Assembly (NCBI RefSeq): GCF_023715105.1 | Contig: NZ_JAMBNO010000017.1 | Location: forward strand, 39,593-103,592 | DNA: 64,000 nt | Direction of reading: 5' to 3' | Source of the DNA: Hydrogenophaga intermedia | GTDB taxonomy: Bacteria > Pseudomonadota > Gammaproteobacteria > Burkholderiales > Burkholderiaceae_C | In this document: piece by piece, positions 15,987 through 28,328 of the stretch | Layout: every line of letters begins with the position of its first letter | Position numbering within the stretch: the first letter of the stretch is position 1 | The notes under the pieces: model-generated | Told to the model about the DNA's origin: nothing | The model's database searches: none | What the model saw: only the letters and a program-made list of their open reading frames with translations | Translations under genes and position numbers: made by a program

Positions 15987-17486
15987 ATGAAGCGACTCAG
16001 TAACACGGGCATAGGTATCGACTCATCGTTTGGCAACAGAAACGTTTCGCTCAATGCCGATGCGCATACGCAGCCGGCCAGCACGCCAACCACCAGGACC
16101 TCGACCATCTCCGCGACGCAGCACCACACGCAGGTGATGACCAGCAAGCCGCTGAAGGAAGCCTGGCCAGAGACCCGCACCAAGATGATCGAGGTCGCGC
16201 AAGAACTCCGTAAGCGTGCGGAACACTGGGAAACGTACAAGTACGATGAGAAGCCGCACTACCGGAACATAGTCACGCCGGAGTCCAAGCGCAACCGCGC
16301 GGCCATGCTGGAGCGATCCATAGCACTGATGGACGACTACATGGCCAAACATCCCGAGGCAGCGAACGACTGCATCGAGGTGCACCACAGTGACCCCGAT
16401 GCCGGTCAATTCCTCATGCAGCGGATCGCCACCACCCCCCCGGCGAACGTGCTGCAGGAATTCAGCCGTGGCGGATACCTGATCTATGCGGGTAACGACA
16501 GAAAGCGGTCGGACGGCCCGGAGCCGGGTGAATGCATCGTGGTTGCCTCGGCGCCGGAAGGTGGAGGAGGTGCCTTGAAGGTCATCAGCCCCTGCTGGGG
16601 ACAAGAGGAACAGGCCTTCATGCAGATTCCGATGCTCCACATCGCCATCTACGGTGAAGGCTTCACGACGCGCTACAACAACCCGTCCGAGGGTAACCTG
16701 ATGGAGATCACGCCGGTGCTGGTCAATAACGTGGTGCCCCTGGCGACGCTGGGCACTGGCGCCACAAGCACCAGAAAGCCCGAGCCCAGAAACGGGAGGG
16801 CGCCCGACTACAGCACAAGCGTGTTCCATGCCAGCGGAGAACAATTTGATCCGAAGGCGACGCTCCCGGCCAAGGAAGGCGCCAAGATCAAAGCGCTGTT
16901 CTATTCGTTCATCGACATGCGCAAGCGCCTCGAGAGCGGGGACATTGAATACCGCCTGGACGACCTGAAGGACATGGCCATCAGCGTGGGCAAGGCAGCC
17001 AAGCTGTATTCCGACAGCACGCCACCGAAACAGCAGCTGCATGGCATCGGCGTGGGCACCGGCATCTATGAACACGCGGAATGCGTCTCGGCCGCCATGA
17101 CGATCATGATGCTGGCCCTGCAGGGCCGCGGCGCCCGGCTGTACTATGGCGAAGCCGCCTTCATGGCGGCACGCGACATGGTGCTCAAGGTCTTCGACGC
17201 CATGGCTCGCAAAGATTCACCGCGCGAGGGCTTTTTGATAGACGACTACGTGCAGGAACTGTTCACGCAGATTAATGCAGTGGTGCAAGACGAAAACAAC
17301 GACAACAGGGTGCACTGGCGCATCGGCGGCTTCAAGAAGGGTCGCGAGGACAACCCACCGAGGTCGCAGGCCAGCCATCGAACCGCCGACCCATCTGTTC
17401 AGCAGGTCGTCAATGCCGACAACGCGAGCAAGGGGGCCACGGAAAACCCCCAAGAAGTCGACCTCAACACCGCGGTCAAGGTGTGA
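15987..17486 (+). CDS. orphan protein, candidate type III effector
   Basis: I do not recognise this 499-aa protein. The first 50 residues (SNTGIGIDSS..., TQPASTPTTRTSTIS) are rich in Ser, Thr and Asn and lack hydrophobic runs, the usual composition of a type III secretion signal. No signal peptide or membrane segment is visible. The rest is mixed alpha/beta with no catalytic motif I can name; residues about 365-400 (HAECVSAAMTIMMLALQGRGA) are the most hydrophobic part. GC is visibly lower than in neighbours, suggesting transfer. A near-perfect hrp box ends 24 bases before ATG 15987. Effector status is an inference; it could also be an ordinary accessory protein. Confidence 0.7.
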   Translation: MKRLSNTGIGIDSSFGNRNVSLNADAHTQPASTPTTRTSTISATQHHTQVMTSKPLKEAWPETRTKMIEVAQELRKRAEHWETYKYDEKPHYRNIVTPESKRNRAAMLERSIALMDDYMAKHPEAANDCIEVHHSDPDAGQFLMQRIATTPPANVLQEFSRGGYLIYAGNDRKRSDGPEPGECIVVASAPEGGGGALKVISPCWGQEEQAFMQIPMLHIAIYGEGFTTRYNNPSEGNLMEITPVLVNNVVPLATLGTGATSTRKPEPRNGRAPDYSTSVFHASGEQFDPKATLPAKEGAKIKALFYSFIDMRKRLESGDIEYRLDDLKDMAISVGKAAKLYSDSTPPKQQLHGIGVGTGIYEHAECVSAAMTIMMLALQGRGARLYYGEAAFMAARDMVLKVFDAMARKDSPREGFLIDDYVQELFTQINAVVQDENNDNRVHWRIGGFKKGREDNPPRSQASHRTADPSVQQVVNADNASKGATENPQEVDLNTAVKV

Positions 17487-17532
17487 CATGCATCCAACCC
17501 GGGGCAGTCGGTCTGTCGATCGAGCGCGTTTC

Positions 17533-17546
17533 TTGATCTGGATCAA
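17533..17546 (+). promoter_or_regulatory. FNR/Anr box upstream of the Aer-like receptor
   Basis: TTGATCTGGATCAA, a perfect TTGAT-N4-ATCAA site for the oxygen-sensing regulators FNR/Anr. It lies about 103 bases before the ATG of the aerotaxis-type receptor. Confidence 0.8.
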
Positions 17547-17648
17547 GCCGCGGGCAAGGGGCGCAGAAAGTCCCTCAATGGCTCGCGGCCACCGTCGATA
17601 GCACCGGCAAGGGCTGGCACGGCGCCAACCCGCCTTGAGGATCGCCAC

Positions 17649-19214
17649 ATGCGAAACAACCTGCCCGTCACGCAACAGGAATTCGTCATTCCCGACGGCG
17701 TCACGCTGGTCTCGACAACCGACCTGAGCAGCCACATCACCTATTGCAACCCGGCATTCATTGCCGTCAGCGGCTACAGCCGCGAGGAACTGGTTGGCCA
17801 GCCGCACAACATCGTGCGCCACCCGGACATGCCCCCGGAGGCCTTCCGCGACATGTGGGTCACCCTCAAGAGCGGTTCGCCCTGGTCGGCGCTGGTGAAG
17901 AACCGGCGCAAGAACGGCGACCACTACTGGGTCATGGCCAACGCCACGCCCATCATGAGCAACGGGCAACCGGTGGGCTACATGTCGGTGCGCACCAAGC
18001 CCACGCGCGAGCAGGTGCAGCAGGCCGAGGCGCTGTACGCCCGCATGCGACAGGAGAGGGAACACGGCCATGTCACGGTGGCGCTGCACCGCGGTCGGGT
18101 TGTGGCCACCGGCTGGCGCGGCGCGCTGCAACGCGCCACGCGGCTCACGCTGGGCCGCACCATCGGGTTGGGCTGTGCGGGCCTGGCACTTGCTGGCCTG
18201 GCAGCGGGCCACGCCAGCGCCGTGATGGGCAGCGTGGGCAGCCTGGGTGCGGGTCTGGGCCTGCTCGCGCTGGCCGCACTGGTCGGCGCGGTGCTGCGCC
18301 GCCAGACCCTGGCGCCGCTGGAAGATGCCATACGCTTTGCCAACACCATGGCCGCGGGTGATCTCACCGGCCGCCTGCAGGCTGGCGGCGCAGTGGAGTT
18401 CGCCGAACTCAAGAAGGCCCTGAACCAGCTCAACGTCAACCTGCAGGCGGTGGTGGCCGACGTGCGCCACGAGGTCGAGGGTGTGCAAGTGGCCAGCCAC
18501 CAGATCGCCAGTGGCAACCAGGATCTGTCTTCCCGCACCGAGGCGCAGGCCAGCAACCTGGAGCAGACCGCGGCCTCGATGGACCAGATGAACAGCACGG
18601 TCGCCCAGAGCGCCAGCACCGCGGGCGAAGCGGCCCGGCTCGCCGAGCGCGCCGCCGGCGTGGCACGCGAGGGCAACGCGGCGATGAGCCAGGTGATCAC
18701 GACCATGGATGACATCAGCCGCAGCTCGGCGCGCATCGGCGAGATCATCCAGGTGATCGATGGCATCTCGTTCCAGACCAACATCCTGGCGCTCAACGCC
18801 GCGGTGGAGGCCGCGCGGGCGGGCGAACAGGGTCGGGGCTTCGCGGTGGTGGCTGCCGAGGTGCGCGGCCTGGCCCAACGCACGCTGGATGCCGCCAAGG
18901 AAATCAAGGGCCTGATCGCGGAATCGAGCAGCAAGGTGGAACGCGGCAGCGAACTCGTGCACAGCACGGGACAGACCATGGCCAGCGTGGTCGGTGCGGT
19001 CGAGCAGGTCAATGCCCTGATCGGCGACATCACCCACGCCACGCAGGAGCAATCCAGTGGCATCGCGCAGATCAATCAGGCGGTGGGCCAGCTCGATTCG
19101 GTGACGCAGCAGAACTCGGCCATGGTCGAGGAGTTGGCCGCGGCGGCCAGTTCGCTGCAGGCACAGGCGGAAGTGATGCACGAGGCGGTGCGGGTGTTCA
19201 GGTTGAGCAAGTGA
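17649..19214 (+). CDS. Aer-like methyl-accepting chemotaxis protein with PAS domain
   Basis: Chemoreceptor of 521 aa. Residues about 10-120 form a PAS domain of Aer type ([36 protein letters not shown]), which in Aer binds FAD and senses redox state. Two hydrophobic segments lie at about 168-215, then a HAMP-like region, and residues about 270-521 form the cytoplasmic signalling domain with the conserved hairpin [20 protein letters not shown]. It lacks a C-terminal pentapeptide for CheR/CheB. The FNR/Anr box upstream matches a role in aerotaxis. A terminator follows. Confidence 0.93.
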   Translation: MRNNLPVTQQEFVIPDGVTLVSTTDLSSHITYCNPAFIAVSGYSREELVGQPHNIVRHPDMPPEAFRDMWVTLKSGSPWSALVKNRRKNGDHYWVMANATPIMSNGQPVGYMSVRTKPTREQVQQAEALYARMRQEREHGHVTVALHRGRVVATGWRGALQRATRLTLGRTIGLGCAGLALAGLAAGHASAVMGSVGSLGAGLGLLALAALVGAVLRRQTLAPLEDAIRFANTMAAGDLTGRLQAGGAVEFAELKKALNQLNVNLQAVVADVRHEVEGVQVASHQIASGNQDLSSRTEAQASNLEQTAASMDQMNSTVAQSASTAGEAARLAERAAGVAREGNAAMSQVITTMDDISRSSARIGEIIQVIDGISFQTNILALNAAVEAARAGEQGRGFAVVAAEVRGLAQRTLDAAKEIKGLIAESSSKVERGSELVHSTGQTMASVVGAVEQVNALIGDITHATQEQSSGIAQINQAVGQLDSVTQQNSAMVEELAAAASSLQAQAEVMHEAVRVFRLSK

Positions 19215-19232
19215 ACACGGGCTCACCTCGGT

Positions 19233-19258
19233 AACGCCTGGCAACGCCGGGCGTTTTT
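19233..19258 (+). terminator. intrinsic terminator after the chemoreceptor
   Basis: 10-bp stem AACGCCTGGC / GCCGGGCGTT (one G-T pair) with a 3-base loop, followed by TTTTT run-out. Confidence 0.85.
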
Positions 19259-19273
19259 CAGCGTGCGCATGCT

Positions 19274-20650
19274 ATGTTCTCGCGCACCATGCCCAAGACG
19301 CTGCGCTACACCCTGATCTCGCTCAAGGAGATGCTGCTCTCGGGCAGCCCGATCGTGCTGATCACGGTCGCGCTGCTTGGCTTCACCTGGTGGTGGCTCA
19401 ACCCCAACCCGCCCAAGCGGGTGGTGCTGGCCACCGGCCCCGAGCAAAGCGCCTATGACGCCTTTGGTGAACGCTACGCGCAGGCGCTGCGGCGCAACGG
19501 CATCACGGTGGAGCTGGTGCGCACCGAAGGCTCATCGGACAACCTGGAGCGGCTGCGCCGCGGCGAGGTGGACCTGGGCTTCGTGCAAGGCGGCACGGCC
19601 GACATCGGCTACGACGACGAGGAGAGCATCGTCTCGCTCGGCAGCCTGTTCGTGGAGCCGTTGTGGTTCTTCTACCGCGAGGACGCTGCGCGCCGTCTCA
19701 ACAGGAACAAGGGTCCCGTCATCACCAACCTCGCCGAGCTTGAAGGCTGGCGGGTGAACGTGGGCACGGCCGGCAGCGGGGTGCCGCGGCTGTTCAACAC
19801 CTTGCTCGAGGTCAACCGCATCGAGCCACGCGAGATCGTGCTCAGCCGCCTGGAGCAGACACCGGCCACGGTGGCCTTCCTCGATGGTCAGCTCGACGCA
19901 CTGGTTTTCGCCTCGGCGCCCGAATCGCTGATCGTGCAGATGCTGCTGCAGACGCCGGGCGTGCGGCTGCTCGACTTCGCGCAGGCAGAGGCTTACTCGC
20001 GCCGCTTCGGCTACCTCACGCCGGTGGTAATGCCGCAGGGCATGGTCGATCTCGCGAAGAACGTGCCGCCGCGCAACGTTCGCCTGGTGGCCTCCACCAC
20101 CGGCCTGCTGGCGCGTTCGGGCACGCACCCGGCGGTGCTGCAGCTGTTCGCACAGACGGCGGTCGACATGCACGGCGGTGCGGGCTGGTTCAATCGCGCC
20201 CGGGAGTACCCCAACCTGGAGCACAGCGAATTTCCGATCGCGCCCGAAGCTGAGCGCGCACTCAAGGGCGGCCTGCCCTTCCTGCAGCGCTACCTGCCGT
20301 TCTGGCTGGCCAACGTGATCGAGCGCATGTGGCTGGCCATGGGCCTGATCATTGCGCTGGCGCTGCCGCTGTCGCGCATCGTGCCGCCGCTCTACACCTT
20401 CCGCATCCGCTCGCGCGTGTTCCGCTGGTATGCGGAACTGCGCGACATCGAGCACCGCTTCGAGGCTGGCGAGGCCACGGCCCCCGAGTTGCTCGAGCAG
20501 CTCGAAGCCATGGAAGGCAAGGTGGAGAAGGTGGTGGTGCCGCTGTCGTACACCGACGAGCTCTATGCCCTGCGCGGCAACATCCATCTGGTGCGCAAGA
20601 AGCTGCTGCGCAAGCTGGCGCCGACCACCGGCGCAGCGCCGGGGGCATGA
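19274..20650 (+). CDS. membrane-anchored TAXI-family solute-binding protein
   Basis: Protein of 458 aa. One membrane helix is at about 22-42 (IVLITVALLGFTWWWL). A TAXI-type TRAP receptor domain follows (about 48-325: VVLATGPEQSAYDAFGERYA, VDLGFVQGGTAD). A second membrane helix is near 345-365 (MWLAMGLIIALALPLSRIVPPLY), then a charged cytoplasmic tail with helical RWYAELRDIEHRFEAGE. Ordinary TAXI receptors are free in the periplasm; this fusion to two helices is a distinct subfamily. No TRAP permease is next to it. An in-frame ATG at 19289 is an alternative start; neither has a clear SD. Confidence 0.88.
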   Translation: MFSRTMPKTLRYTLISLKEMLLSGSPIVLITVALLGFTWWWLNPNPPKRVVLATGPEQSAYDAFGERYAQALRRNGITVELVRTEGSSDNLERLRRGEVDLGFVQGGTADIGYDDEESIVSLGSLFVEPLWFFYREDAARRLNRNKGPVITNLAELEGWRVNVGTAGSGVPRLFNTLLEVNRIEPREIVLSRLEQTPATVAFLDGQLDALVFASAPESLIVQMLLQTPGVRLLDFAQAEAYSRRFGYLTPVVMPQGMVDLAKNVPPRNVRLVASTTGLLARSGTHPAVLQLFAQTAVDMHGGAGWFNRAREYPNLEHSEFPIAPEAERALKGGLPFLQRYLPFWLANVIERMWLAMGLIIALALPLSRIVPPLYTFRIRSRVFRWYAELRDIEHRFEAGEATAPELLEQLEAMEGKVEKVVVPLSYTDELYALRGNIHLVRKKLLRKLAPTTGAAPGA

Positions 20651-20668
20651 AGCCGATCCGCCGCCGGG

Positions 20669-20733
20669 CCGCCCCAAGGCGGATCAGCCCCCTCGGGGGG
20701 CAGCGACCCGCGCAGCGGCGGAGCGTGGGGGCT
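20669..20733. repeat. Comamonadaceae-type intergenic repeat
   Basis: GC-rich element beginning GCCGCCCCAAGGCGGATCAG and ending GGAGCGTGGGGGCT, with a GCCCCC/GGGGGC hairpin and a GCCGCCCC..GGCGG hairpin. I recognise this sequence as a dispersed repeat in Comamonadaceae intergenic regions. It lies between two convergent genes and overlaps the stop codon of the DUF1631 gene, so it may serve as a bidirectional terminator. Confidence 0.6.
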
Positions 20734-22792
20734 AGCGTTTCCCGGAGTTCTTGAGCGCCTGCTCGGCCACCGCGTCAAGCGCCTCGTCGACCACACTGTG
20801 GTCGGCCACCATGCGCAGCTTGTCCTGCTCGATCAGGCGGTCCACGCCGCGGCGCGTCATCGACAACGAGCGGCCCGAGGCCGAGCCGAACAGGAACAGC
20901 GTGCCGTGCGGGCTGGCCCAGGTGAGCTGCACGCGCAGCAACTGGCCGTCCTGCAACAGGTCGAACCAGCTGCCCACGGTGAGCGAGGACGCGTCGCGCA
21001 ACGCCATCTCTGCCTTGATGTCGGACCAGTCGCGCTGCATCGGCTGCGTGTTCTGGAACGCGGGCTGGGTGCTCTCGGGCAGCGAATCGTCGTAGAAGTT
21101 GGTTTCCTGCGCCTCCTGGTGGCGCATCCACAGGTCAGCGTCCTCGGGGTTGAGCACGCTGGCGTCGGGCTCGCCCGCAGCCTCGGCGGCGGCGGAACGC
21201 TCGCTGCGCTGGGTCTTGTAGGCCGCTTCGTGCACGCCCATCAAGGTCTGGAAGAAGGCGTCCACTTTCTCGCGCGGGTAGTCGATCGAGTCCAGTCCCT
21301 CGCGCAGGGTACGCAGCACGGGCGGAATCACCTTCACCAGCCGAGGCCGGTTCTGGCTGGCCAGGGCAAGCTGGCACGACCACAGCAGGTCGGTGAGGAT
21401 GTCCACGAAGCGCTTCGCGTCCGAATCGCCCGACTGCAGGGACGGACGCTCACTCTCGTCGATGCGGGCCTTGGCCACCACCAGCGCCCACACACCCGTC
21501 AGGAATCGCCGCACCGGGCCGGGCGCCTTGGGGTAGTCGGGCCGGGCGCGGAACTCCTCGGCCACCTTCTCGGCCAGCAGCTTGCGCTGCTCCACGCGCA
21601 CCAGCGTCTGCATGGCACGCCCGCGCGCCTCCACCTCGCCGCGCGGCACCGACGCGTCCTGCGAGCGGCGCAGGCGGTCGAGCTCGGTCGGAAAGCGCTC
21701 CTCAAGCCGGACACCCGGGCGGCGGAGTTCGTTCACCGTGCGACGCAGCTCCGACAGGAAGGTGCTGAAACCCGCCTCCTGCTCGCTGGTGAACGCCAGT
21801 GCGTGAGCGGTCACGTTGTCGAGCAGGCGCCGCGCGGGGTTGTCGCGGTCGGCAAAGAAGCGCGGGTTGTCGCGCGCCAGTTCGAGCAGCGCGGGTTTCA
21901 TGTCCTGCAGCTGGGAGCGCACCGGCTTGAGCAGACGCTTGTCGCCGGCAATGCGCTGCATCATCAGGCTCACCACCTCGGCGGCAATCGAGCGCGTCAT
22001 CTCGACGCTGACGGCATGGCCGTTGGCATCGTCGCTGCCCACGAGCAGTTGGTGCAGGTGGTCCAGCGTGAGCAAGGCCTCGCGCTCGGTCATCGGTCCG
22101 TCGAGATCCGTGCCCGCCAGTTCCTCCTCGACGACGGCGCGCGAGTCGGGTGCGGTGACCACGTTGTAGCCCGCAGGCTTGACGCCCTGCCCGGCCAGCA
22201 TGTTGTCCAGCCGCAGGTACATGTCGGACAACGCCTTGCCCAGCGACGCCCCACCCACCTGGAGCCAGCGAGCCCGCACCGGCGCGGGCACATTGACCGC
22301 CTTCAGCGCCGACAGCAGGGTGTCGACGTATACCTGCACACGCAGTGGGTTGGCCTCAGCGTTGACGGCGCGAAATCCCTGCGCGGTCGACAGGCGTGCC
22401 GTGAATTCGTGGAAATGGTCCTCGGCGGCCATGGTCACGGCCTGCTGAACGCGCGCCACCTCCACCTTCTCCTGCACCTGGTCGTCGCCCATCAGCTCGA
22501 GCTCGTCCAGCCGCAGCGAGGTGCGCCGCGGCAGGCCCATGAGATCGGTGGGCGCCTCTTCCATTTCTTCGGCCAGCGCCGACAGCCAGTGGCGCGCCAC
22601 TGGCTCGCGCTGGCGCTGCAAGGCGCTGTAGGCGTCGATCAGCGCCGTGCGCTCGGTGTAGTTGGGGGCCATGGCCTCGCGCTCGCGCAACAGGGCCTGC
22701 AGTCGGTTCAGCCATTCGGGAACCCACTGGCGCGTGAGCTCCAGGGCTTCGTTCAGGCACTGTTCGAATACCGGTAGGGGGGCGTTGGGCAT
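20732..22792 (-). CDS. DUF1631 family protein
   Basis: Soluble, strongly helical protein of 686 aa matching the DUF1631 family of Betaproteobacteria; function unknown. Typical segments are the N-terminal FEQCLNEALELTRQWVPEWLNRL region, the LELMGDDQVQEKVEVARV helix and the C-terminal RVQLTWASPHGTLFLFGSA, which resembles PilZ-like beta structure. Start ATG 22792 (MPNAPLPVF) is preferred by homology over the ATG at 22813; no strong SD is seen for either. It converges with the TAXI gene. Confidence 0.88.
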   Translation of the reverse strand: MPNAPLPVFEQCLNEALELTRQWVPEWLNRLQALLREREAMAPNYTERTALIDAYSALQRQREPVARHWLSALAEEMEEAPTDLMGLPRRTSLRLDELELMGDDQVQEKVEVARVQQAVTMAAEDHFHEFTARLSTAQGFRAVNAEANPLRVQVYVDTLLSALKAVNVPAPVRARWLQVGGASLGKALSDMYLRLDNMLAGQGVKPAGYNVVTAPDSRAVVEEELAGTDLDGPMTEREALLTLDHLHQLLVGSDDANGHAVSVEMTRSIAAEVVSLMMQRIAGDKRLLKPVRSQLQDMKPALLELARDNPRFFADRDNPARRLLDNVTAHALAFTSEQEAGFSTFLSELRRTVNELRRPGVRLEERFPTELDRLRRSQDASVPRGEVEARGRAMQTLVRVEQRKLLAEKVAEEFRARPDYPKAPGPVRRFLTGVWALVVAKARIDESERPSLQSGDSDAKRFVDILTDLLWSCQLALASQNRPRLVKVIPPVLRTLREGLDSIDYPREKVDAFFQTLMGVHEAAYKTQRSERSAAAEAAGEPDASVLNPEDADLWMRHQEAQETNFYDDSLPESTQPAFQNTQPMQRDWSDIKAEMALRDASSLTVGSWFDLLQDGQLLRVQLTWASPHGTLFLFGSASGRSLSMTRRGVDRLIEQDKLRMVADHSVVDEALDAVAEQALKNSGKR

Positions 22793-22886
22793 GTGGCAGT
22801 CGGGGGCACGCAAAGGCCCTGGAAGTCATTCTGCACCAGGCACCTTAGCGCCAAAGCACGGATTCGGGCAGGATTTGCCGACCAGA

Positions 22887-23428
22887 TCAGGGCTTCTTCA
22901 TGAGTGCGGCCCAGCCGTCCGACCCGAGGTCGCGCAGCGTCTGCACGTTGCGCGCCACGATGGCCTCGGCATCGCCGCCCTCGCTGGCCACCGCTCGCGC
23001 CACGCTGTCCTCGCGCAACAGGTGCAGGGTGGGAAACGGCGAGCGGTTGGTGGCGTTGGTGATGTCGTCGGGCTCGGTGCCGTCGAACTGCCACTGCGGG
23101 TGAAAAGCGGCCACCTGGATCACGCCGTCGAGCTCGTGCTCGGCCACCACATCGTCGGCAACATCGAGAAAGTCGTTGAACGCCAGGAAGTCGGGAAACA
23201 GCGTGGGGTGCACGATCAGCGTGGTGTCGATCTGCTCGGCCGGTGTGGCGGCCAGCAGATCGAGTTCGCGGTCGAGATCGTCGAGAAAGGCGTCGATGTG
23301 GCGCGCGGTGCTCACCACGATGCGTACCTGGTTCTTCACCCAGACGGCACGCGCGAACGGACACAGGTTCAAGCCGATCACGGCCCGCTCGATCCAGTGC
23401 CGTGTGGCGGCGAGAACCTGTTCGTCGG

Positions 23429-23432
<4 letters not shown>
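22887..23432 (-). CDS. DUF1415 family protein
   Basis: Conserved protein of 181 aa of unknown function. It shows the family marks GLNLCPFA (about 20-27), VVSTARH, HPTLFPDF and FHPQWQFDG with SPFPTLHLLRE. No membrane segments. Its start overlaps the stop of ettA by 4 bases (ATGA at 23429-23432), so it is coupled to that gene. Confidence 0.92.
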
Positions 23433-25090
<1,658 letters not shown>

Positions 25091-25338
25091 GGTGTTCTGT
25101 GGGAAATTTGCAGCGCCGGGCGGGGCGCGAAACCATGGATTATCGACCCATGCGACAATATGCACTGCTCGGGCCCATCAGTTGGCCTGGCACCAGCTCT
25201 CTGCTGGGGCGCGCGGTCCAAGCGGCCGCCGCCAACTCCCCCGGAAATCCATCGGCCCCCGACTGAGCGGGCACGCGCCACACGGCGCACCCGAACGGCC
25301 GATGCCCCCAGCGCCCAGGAAGGGTGCCGCTTCACACA

Positions 25339-27078
<1,740 letters not shown>

Positions 27079-27100
27079 GCGGGCGCGCCGTGCGGCGCGC

Positions 27101-27484
27101 TCAGACCTTCACGAAGGCCGTCACCAGCGGTTCTTCGCCCAGCTGTCGGCTCCAGTGGCCGTGCACCGAGGGGTCGAACACAGCGCCTTCGGGCAGGGTA
27201 TCGGCCGAGTAGAAGTGCTCCCCAGGGCCGAAAATGCGGCTGGTGCCGTCCTGCAGGCCGATTTCCATGCGGCCCCGCAGCACGAACAGCCATTGCGGCG
27301 CGCCGGTGCAATGAAACTCGCTGCGAAAACCCACCGGGCTTTCGCGCAACTGCAGGCCGCTGGCCGCCAGCACGGCCGACAGTCGCGCGGCAGGCGTGCC
27401 CTGATCGAGCGGCAGCGCTTCCTCACGAAAGCGCGCGCGCCCATCGGTATCGGTGTAGAGAATGACTCGGGTGAACGTGTTCAT
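27101..27484 (-). CDS. cupin domain protein
   Basis: Single-domain cupin of 127 aa. The segment QWLFVLRGRMEIGLQDG followed by FGPGEHFYSADTLPEG matches the two cupin motifs, though the canonical metal-binding histidines are partly replaced (HFYSAD keeps one). It may be a sugar- or small-molecule-binding protein, or an inactive cupin. It is 15 bases downstream of a response regulator on the same strand. Confidence 0.82.
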   Translation of the reverse strand: MNTFTRVILYTDTDGRARFREEALPLDQGTPAARLSAVLAASGLQLRESPVGFRSEFHCTGAPQWLFVLRGRMEIGLQDGTSRIFGPGEHFYSADTLPEGAVFDPSVHGHWSRQLGEEPLVTAFVKV

Positions 27485-27499
27485 GCCGCCGACACTACA

Positions 27500-28186
27500 T
27501 CAAGCGGCACCAGCCAGCCAGGAGTCCGCCAGCGCGAGCACCTCGCGCAGTGCTGCGCGGCCACCGCCATCCTCGGGGCCCTCGTCGATGGCATGACGCA
27601 GCAGTTCGGCGCAGCGCAACTGACCGAGGGTGACACTGGCGCTGTGCAGCCGTCGCAGCGACGAGGTGCGCTGACCCTCGCCTTCCAACGCGTCCAGGCC
27701 ATCGAGCAATGTCGTGATGTCGGCCTGCCAGCGCCGTGTGATCCGGACCAATTGTTCCTGCGAGATCCCCAGGCGCTGGCGTACCTTGGCAGCGGGCTCG
27801 CACTGGCGCAGGCGACCATCGCGCATCACGCGCTCGATGGTGGGCTGCACGGCTTGCGGCGTGTATGGCTTGACGATGAAGCCTGACGCCCCTGCCTCGA
27901 CCGCGCGGGTGACCGATTCGCGGTCCGCGGCCGCCGATATCATCAAAAAAGGAATCCCCGACAGCAACGGGTCCTGCCGCGTGCGCTGCAACAGGCCGAT
28001 GCCGTCCAGCTGCGGCATGAACATGTCACAGCAGCACAAGCACGGGCGCAGGCCTTGTTGCAGCAGCGCCCACGCTTGCTCGCCGTCTGGCGCCTCCACC
28101 ACCTCGGTGATGCCCTGCATGCGGCCCAGCAAGGCCGCCAACGGCAGGCGTGATATCTCGTCGTCGTCGACCAGCAGCGCTTTCAT
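27500..28186 (-). CDS. orphan response regulator with unknown C-terminal domain
   Basis: Protein of 228 aa. Residues 1-120 form a CheY-like receiver: LLVDDDE acidic pair near residue 6, phospho-acceptor Asp in CCDMFMPQLDG (about 55), the ISA Ser/Thr position and KPYTP lysine (about 106). Residues 125-228 are helical with no helix-turn-helix or enzyme motif that I recognise, so the output is unknown. No histidine kinase is adjacent. ATG 28186 is preceded by AGGAGGA, which decides it over ATG 28207. Confidence 0.85.
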   Translation of the reverse strand: MKALLVDDDEISRLPLAALLGRMQGITEVVEAPDGEQAWALLQQGLRPCLCCCDMFMPQLDGIGLLQRTRQDPLLSGIPFLMISAAADRESVTRAVEAGASGFIVKPYTPQAVQPTIERVMRDGRLRQCEPAAKVRQRLGISQEQLVRITRRWQADITTLLDGLDALEGEGQRTSSLRRLHSASVTLGQLRCAELLRHAIDEGPEDGGGRAALREVLALADSWLAGAA

Positions 28187-28328
28187 GGCCCTCCTCCTGT
28201 CGGGCATGTGCCCACGGTTGCATGGTTATCGGCCAACGCGTGCGCGACTCAAGGGTTGAAGGCGGCTGCGGTCGCCCCCTTACAAGGTTTCCCGGCAAGC
28301 CAGGCCCGGCGGTTTAAGCTCTCGCCCC

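Noticed and set aside
27079..27100. GC-rich inverted repeat between rhlE and the cupin gene as terminator
   Set aside because: The stem has a three-base bulge and there is no T-run on either side.
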